Part shown: positions 59,508 through 64,000 of the stretch, one piece after another | How positions within the stretch are numbered: position 1 is the stretch's first letter | How the letters are laid out: the number at the start of each line of letters is the position of its first letter | NCBI RefSeq assembly: GCF_030936135.1 | Contig: NC_082606.1 | Location: 6,621,755 to 6,685,754, forward strand | Origin: Gavia stellata | Taxonomy: Eukaryota > Chordata > Aves > Gaviiformes > Gaviidae | Length of the DNA: 64,000 nucleotides | Direction: 5' to 3' | Notes under the pieces: model-generated | Told to the model about the DNA's origin: nothing | Databases searched by the model: none | The model's input: only the letters and a program-made list of their open reading frames with translations | Translations under genes and position numbers: made by a program

Positions 59508-61905
59508 GATTTGGGGATATGGTCAGTGCTGTCCTGCGTTGTTAAGAGTCCCTTTGCATTGCCTATTGTTTATGGCTGATAAACTGTTATGGAGGAAGTT
59601 ATTTTTGATAAAGCTTACTTAGAAATGCTAAATTAAACCCCAGCATAGCTTCAGAAATGTTATATCGCTTGACTCCTGCTTAAAAGCAGAACAGAGGGTT
59701 AACTTGAAATCTGTATAAAGCCTATGTGCCTAAATTGAATGCACCCAACTTTTGCTGAGCAGTGGAGGAAAATCAGCACAGGGATTTTTGCCCCAAAATT
59801 TTCATTTTAGTAGGTGGCTTACATATTCCTCGTGTAGAGAAGACATTGACTAATCAATGTGCATTGATAGAGTAGTCCAAGCATCTCCAGAATTACGCAC
59901 GTGTATTAGAAAACTAAACAAATTGGGCAGCATGCTCAGTCTGATGAACTCTGTAGGCTTTTGCAGGTGTGGTGGCCAGGGTAATGGAGCAATATTTAGG
60001 CATTGCAGTATATATGGAATTAGGAATTGACAGGTTACACTAATCTATTAGCTATGAAATGATATTGAATTCTGTGTGCTAAAAGGCCATCTCACTTTTT
60101 CAGACTCTTTTGTGCATATGTTAAATTTGAGTCTGTATATTCCTATAAAAGCTGTGCACAAGTTTTCAAGTATGGTTGTTCCCTTGCATCCTCTTATGCT
60201 TTTTATGGCATTATCAAAATTGAGAAGCTTTAGAAGGGAAGTGTATCAGGTGTTCTTCAGATTAAAATTGATTTCTTGTTCCAGGCACTCTTGGGCTCAC
60301 TGACTTGCAGCCCTTGCTTCCAGATTGGCCAGAATGCTGTAGTTGCTGATAGTTAGCAAAGTGCCTGATGCTATTACTCTAGGAAATACTGACAGCTTGC
60401 AGGATTGAACACTACTCTGATAGCTTAACTGATATGGCAGCTGTTGAAAAATGAACATATGAAAAAGTTCTTTTACATGGAATTATTTCAAGGAAGGTTG
60501 ATGTTTGGAGGGACTGATTGCTGAAATTATTGTAGCTGAGTGGCGTTGTTTGGATGCTGATTTTCTGTATCATGTGCCATTTCTTTCACCAGATTTACAG
60601 TAACATGATTATCCTACTTTGTCACTCTGCAGTTCATACTGGTAAGACTCCAGTTGTGTGCCTCAGTGCTAGCAGGCATCTATATTTTCTGCCTTTTATG
60701 AAAGCTATGCAGATCTGTGCATAAAACCAGCTGATTAGAGACTATCTTCCAATTCAAAAAAACATCCTGCTACTAAAATATTTTCAGCCTGTCATTCTTA
60801 CTGAATTGTTGTTTAAAAGAAATACAATAAAATAATTACTCACTTGCCAAAGAGTTTTTAGAGGATCATATCTACTGTCTTGATCCTTGCTGTTGCTTTC
60901 ACATAGGATCAGGCCAGTATCTCCTCACACTGGGAGAACTCATTGTGGCTCCACATCTAAGAATGAATTCATTACAAAATTAAGAACAGATTTCAGTTAC
61001 AGTATATTTTTGTGCAAAATAAAGTAGTAGTAATATTAGTGCAGGGTAGTGAAAAACTTCTGGTAAATGTTCAATGTGTTGGAAGAAATTTTTATGGAAA
61101 TGTTTTCTTGAAAAGTTTGTTCTCTTTAATGAAGGTATGCTTGGGAGGAAAGAGCTCTAATTAAAAAACAGACAAAATCCCAAACCTTGTCAAAATGGAA
61201 TATTTAAGTTTTCTTATTTAAAAATATTTCCTTTTATGTAAACAAAATATAAGCTGGAGAATGAAGTGTCAGTTGAAACATTCCTTTTTACATTAATTAA
61301 GCAAACCACTTTGAGCCGAACCTGCTTATGAATTCACAAGAATATTTGAAAACTTATGTATTTTATTCATGTTGGGAATGAGCATATACTGAGAAATTTA
61401 TACAATGGTCCCAAAGTAGAAATGGCAAGTTTTTCCCTGTTTACTAGAGTTTGAATAATTGCAATCCCAAACTCAAACTGTAGATGCAAAGCCTCACCTG
61501 GACCCAGCTACATTTGTTGACATACTTTGCGTATTAGTGCAAAGCAATTGAGTTTAGTTTACCTCTCAGTGCTTTTACCATGGTAGACTACAGTAATAAC
61601 TAAAATAAGCATTGTCAGGAAATGTGGCTTAGATTAATTTGCTCAGGGCTTTTCAGATGTGGCTCAAACCTTTTCCAGTTAAATGCTGCAGAAATGTTAT
61701 CTTACGACCCGGGGTGGGGAAGTGCTGGTAGATGTCAACAATACCATCTCAGTCACTATTTCTGTTGGGAAACTCAGCAAAGAGGCCAGTCTCCAAGGCT
61801 TAGAAACCTGATCTACAGTGCATAGCTCAAGACTGGGTTTAAAGATATATGTCTGTGCCTATGCATTAATGCTTTCTATCTCAGGGAGGACTGAGCCACT
61901 GGACA
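59508..61905. other. Gene desert segment, no gene seen
   Basis: AT-rich DNA between the solo LTR and the CR1 tail. No exon, RNA gene or clear repeat is recognised. Confidence 0.55.
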
Positions 61906-61910
61906 GCCAC

Positions 61911-62238
61911 TCTACAATTACCTGAAAGGGGGTTGCAGAGAGGTGGGTGTTGGTCTCTTCTCCCAAGTGACGAGTGACAGAACAAGAGGAAATGGCCTCA
62001 AGTTGCACCAGGGGAGGTTTAGGCTGGATATTAGGAAAAACTTCTTTACTGAGCGAGTGGTGAGACACTGGAACAGACTGCCCAGGGAAGTGGTGGAGTC
62101 ACCATCACTGGAGGTGTTCAAGGAACGTGTGGACGAGGCATTGTGGGACATGGTTTAATGGGCATGGTGGTGTTGGGTTGATGGTTGGACTTGATGATCT
62201 TAGAGGTCTTTTCCAACCTTAGCGATTCTGTGATTCTG
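61911..62238 (+). mobile_element. CR1 LINE, 5'-truncated 3' end
   Basis: The fragment reads through the conserved end of CR1 ORF2 and its short 3' UTR. The frame at 61,943-62,158 encodes about 71 residues including [20 protein letters not shown] and [20 protein letters not shown], the C-terminal hallmark of CR1 reverse-transcriptase proteins, and ends in a TAA. The element terminates in the CR1-specific octamer tail (ATTCTGTG ATTCTG at 62,225-62,238), with no poly(A). The frame is still intact, suggesting a relatively young insertion. The 5' boundary is approximate; some CR1-like sequence may begin near 61,885. Confidence 0.92.
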
Positions 62239-62239
62239 A

Positions 62240-62700
62240 GCCTACACCTGAGCTTCAGGAATGCAAGATGGGAGCTTCTCAGAATTTTACTTTCTCTTCA
62301 ACTCAATAAGAGGTGCACTTTCTGAGGAAAATGATACTAAAAGAAAAGAGAAGGAATGGAGAAACCAAACAATCCTTAGCCCTCTTTTTGTCCTGTTCAC
62401 ACGAAAGCTTTTGCTTCCTAGCCCCCCTCAGTCCCTTCCTTCGACGCCAATTTACTTCACATCCTTCTCACTTCCATGTCTAATGGGATGACCTACATTC
62501 TTCTACTCAGCACCTATAATTTTATCTTCTTAAAGAGCTGAATGTCTCATTCAAACTTTGTAATTCCTCTGAATCCCAAAAACTGACCTCAAGTTTCCAA
62601 CGATAGTTATTTAGTCGCACTGATTCCTTTGTACATGTAATACACAGGTACATACACAACCACAGCTTTTGCATAACATTGAATTCATTCTAGAATCAGG
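62240..62700. other. Spacer between two CR1 elements
   Basis: Unassigned AT-rich DNA between the young CR1 tail and the older antisense CR1. It could include the decayed 3' UTR of the older element. Confidence 0.5.
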
Positions 62701-63640
62701 ACTGGAATAACCCCAAGGGCTTCTCATATAATCTGTCTCCTCTCCCAAGTCTGGATCAGCAATACCGAAGTCATTCCTGACTGATTTTTGTCTACACTGT
62801 TCTTAAACCTAGGTAATTAAGATGCCGCAACATATTCCAGTGCTAATGCTAATATTTAACTTCCCTGCTGAAGTACATTACTACTTTTTCTTCTTAGAAT
62901 CATCATGATGGGGGGCGGGGAAATAATTTCCTTAGTAGCAGTCTTTATATTTCTCTCCTATCAGAAACCTCTTCTATGGGACAAACACAACGCCAGTTTC
63001 TTCAGTTTTCCTTAGTGGGACTTGCTTGCTCTAATGTTATGTTCTCTCTGGTTGTCTTCCTCTGGGCTTATCTCCATTTAGTCTGTTTTCCTTATCTGGC
63101 AAGATTACTTTGAATTCTGTTCTTATCCTTGAGAATATTCATAATCCTTCCCACCTTGCAATAGATTTATAGGCATATACTGTCTTCTGTCCTTCAGGTC
63201 AGTAATGAAAGTACTGATTAATACTAATGCGGGATCGAACCATGCAGAACCCAACTGACAACTTTCCGGTTTGATACCAGAACACTAGTAATTGCTCTCT
63301 AGGGTGGTTTTCTACCCATTTTTGAGTTCACAGTCTAATGGACATTTTTTCTATTTCACTAATGAGAATGCTGTAAGAAATGATGTACCTTACAAAAGTC
63401 AAGACTTAAGACATCCGCTGCTTTTCCTCTACCCACAAGACTGATTATCCTGTTGCAGAAGGATGTTAGATTTGAGAAAAGCAAATCTTGTCAAACTGGT
63501 ATTACCATTAGTCTGTTATCTTCTGGTGCTTCTCTGCTGCCGTATTTCTTAAGCAGTAAAGTGAGGCGCACTGGTCTATAATTCCCAGGTCCATCCTTTT
63601 TAATACAATAGCTGTATGTGTCCACCCCTTCTCCTTTATC
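62700..63640 (-). mobile_element. Ancient, degenerate CR1-like LINE (antisense)
   Basis: On the minus strand an RT-domain motif KDGPGNYRPVRLT is readable around 63,562-63,603, matching the KDPGNYRPVSLT block of CR1 ORF2. Downstream, LDFCK at 63,389-63,403 matches LDFSKAFD, and KWVENW-like and FITDLK-like remnants follow near 63,320 and 63,200. Further on, TGGAGATAAGCCCAGAGGAA (complement near 63,060) matches the conserved 3' portion of ORF2, and TTCCAGTGC near 62,840 matches its very end. Stops and indels break every frame and some segments are missing. It is much older than the CR1 at 61.9-62.2 kb. Confidence 0.7.
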
Positions 63641-64000
63641 ATAACTTTAGACTTTGATGGGGTAGTTTCTTATGTTCCATTAACTTTTTTTTTAATGATG
63701 TTTGCATTTGATGACAAGTAAAATTCAGCAGTGATGCCAGCCATTGTCAGTAATTTCATGGAAAAATGTGGACTGGGAATCATTAAATGGGTATAGCAAT
63801 ATAGCCAAAAGGTCTGTCAGGAAATTTCCCAAACTGAAAATAAGCATTAGGTGGGCAACATTAGCTGTCATAGGGAGGCGGTGAATGGAAACTAGTGGTA
63901 TGACAGCGTAACTTGCAGAGCAAGGGGAGTGAGAATATGTGTAAAATGCCAACGCATCTGAGAGAAAATAAGAAGTTAATTTAACCTTCCAGTAAGTTTG
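63641..64000. other. Right edge of the window, no gene seen
   Basis: AT-rich DNA. It may include more of the decayed CR1 5' portion, but no motif is readable. Confidence 0.45.

Noticed and set aside
63228..63245. GGTTCGATCCC on the minus strand, resembling a tRNA B box
   Set aside because: No A box, acceptor stem or cloverleaf can be formed, and the sequence falls inside the degenerate CR1.
1..64000. CRISPR arrays, bacterial operons, insertion sequences or phage genes
   Set aside because: None are present. Gene structure, CpG islands and retroelements all indicate vertebrate nuclear DNA.

Overview
The window is vertebrate nuclear DNA, almost certainly from a bird. Three observations support this. 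A FOXB1 gene encodes a protein nearly identical to the amniote orthologue. A CR1 LINE ends in the typical ATTCTGTG octamer tail. A solo LTR belongs to a family that I recognise as common in avian genomes. The LTR points weakly to a neoavian rather than a galliform species. There is no bacterial or phage content. I see only one intact protein-coding gene.

Layout. 1-3.7 kb is ordinary non-coding DNA. From about 3.7 to 21.9 kb lies a CpG-island archipelago alternating with AT-rich, CpG-retaining blocks full of TAATTA-type cores. FOXB1 lies inside it on the minus strand: coding exon 9,496-10,458, probable 3' UTR down to about 8,350, and a probable small 5' UTR intron at 10,483-10,921. This is the usual architecture of a Polycomb-regulated developmental transcription-factor locus. 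FOXB1 is the probable target of the surrounding candidate regulatory blocks.

From about 22 kb to 64 kb the base composition falls to AT-rich values and no gene is convincing. This desert holds a degenerate tandem array of about 165-bp units (40.6-41.3 kb), decayed ancient repeat fragments, and an isolated protein-like reading frame with loose Harbinger-transposase resemblance (48.2-48.5 kb). It also holds a conserved-looking homeodomain/FOX-site block (51.35-51.86 kb), a ZNF143-like site, a solo LTR with a 5-bp target-site duplication (58.9-59.5 kb), a young CR1 tail (61.9-62.2 kb) and a much older antisense CR1 (62.7-63.6 kb).

I found no previously undescribed multi-gene system. The points most worth a second look are the FOXB1 regulatory domain and 5' UTR intron, the 165-bp array, the Harbinger-like fragment and the nested retroelement cluster. 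Family assignments and conservation statements come from reading motifs and from memory of the families, without any alignment or database search.
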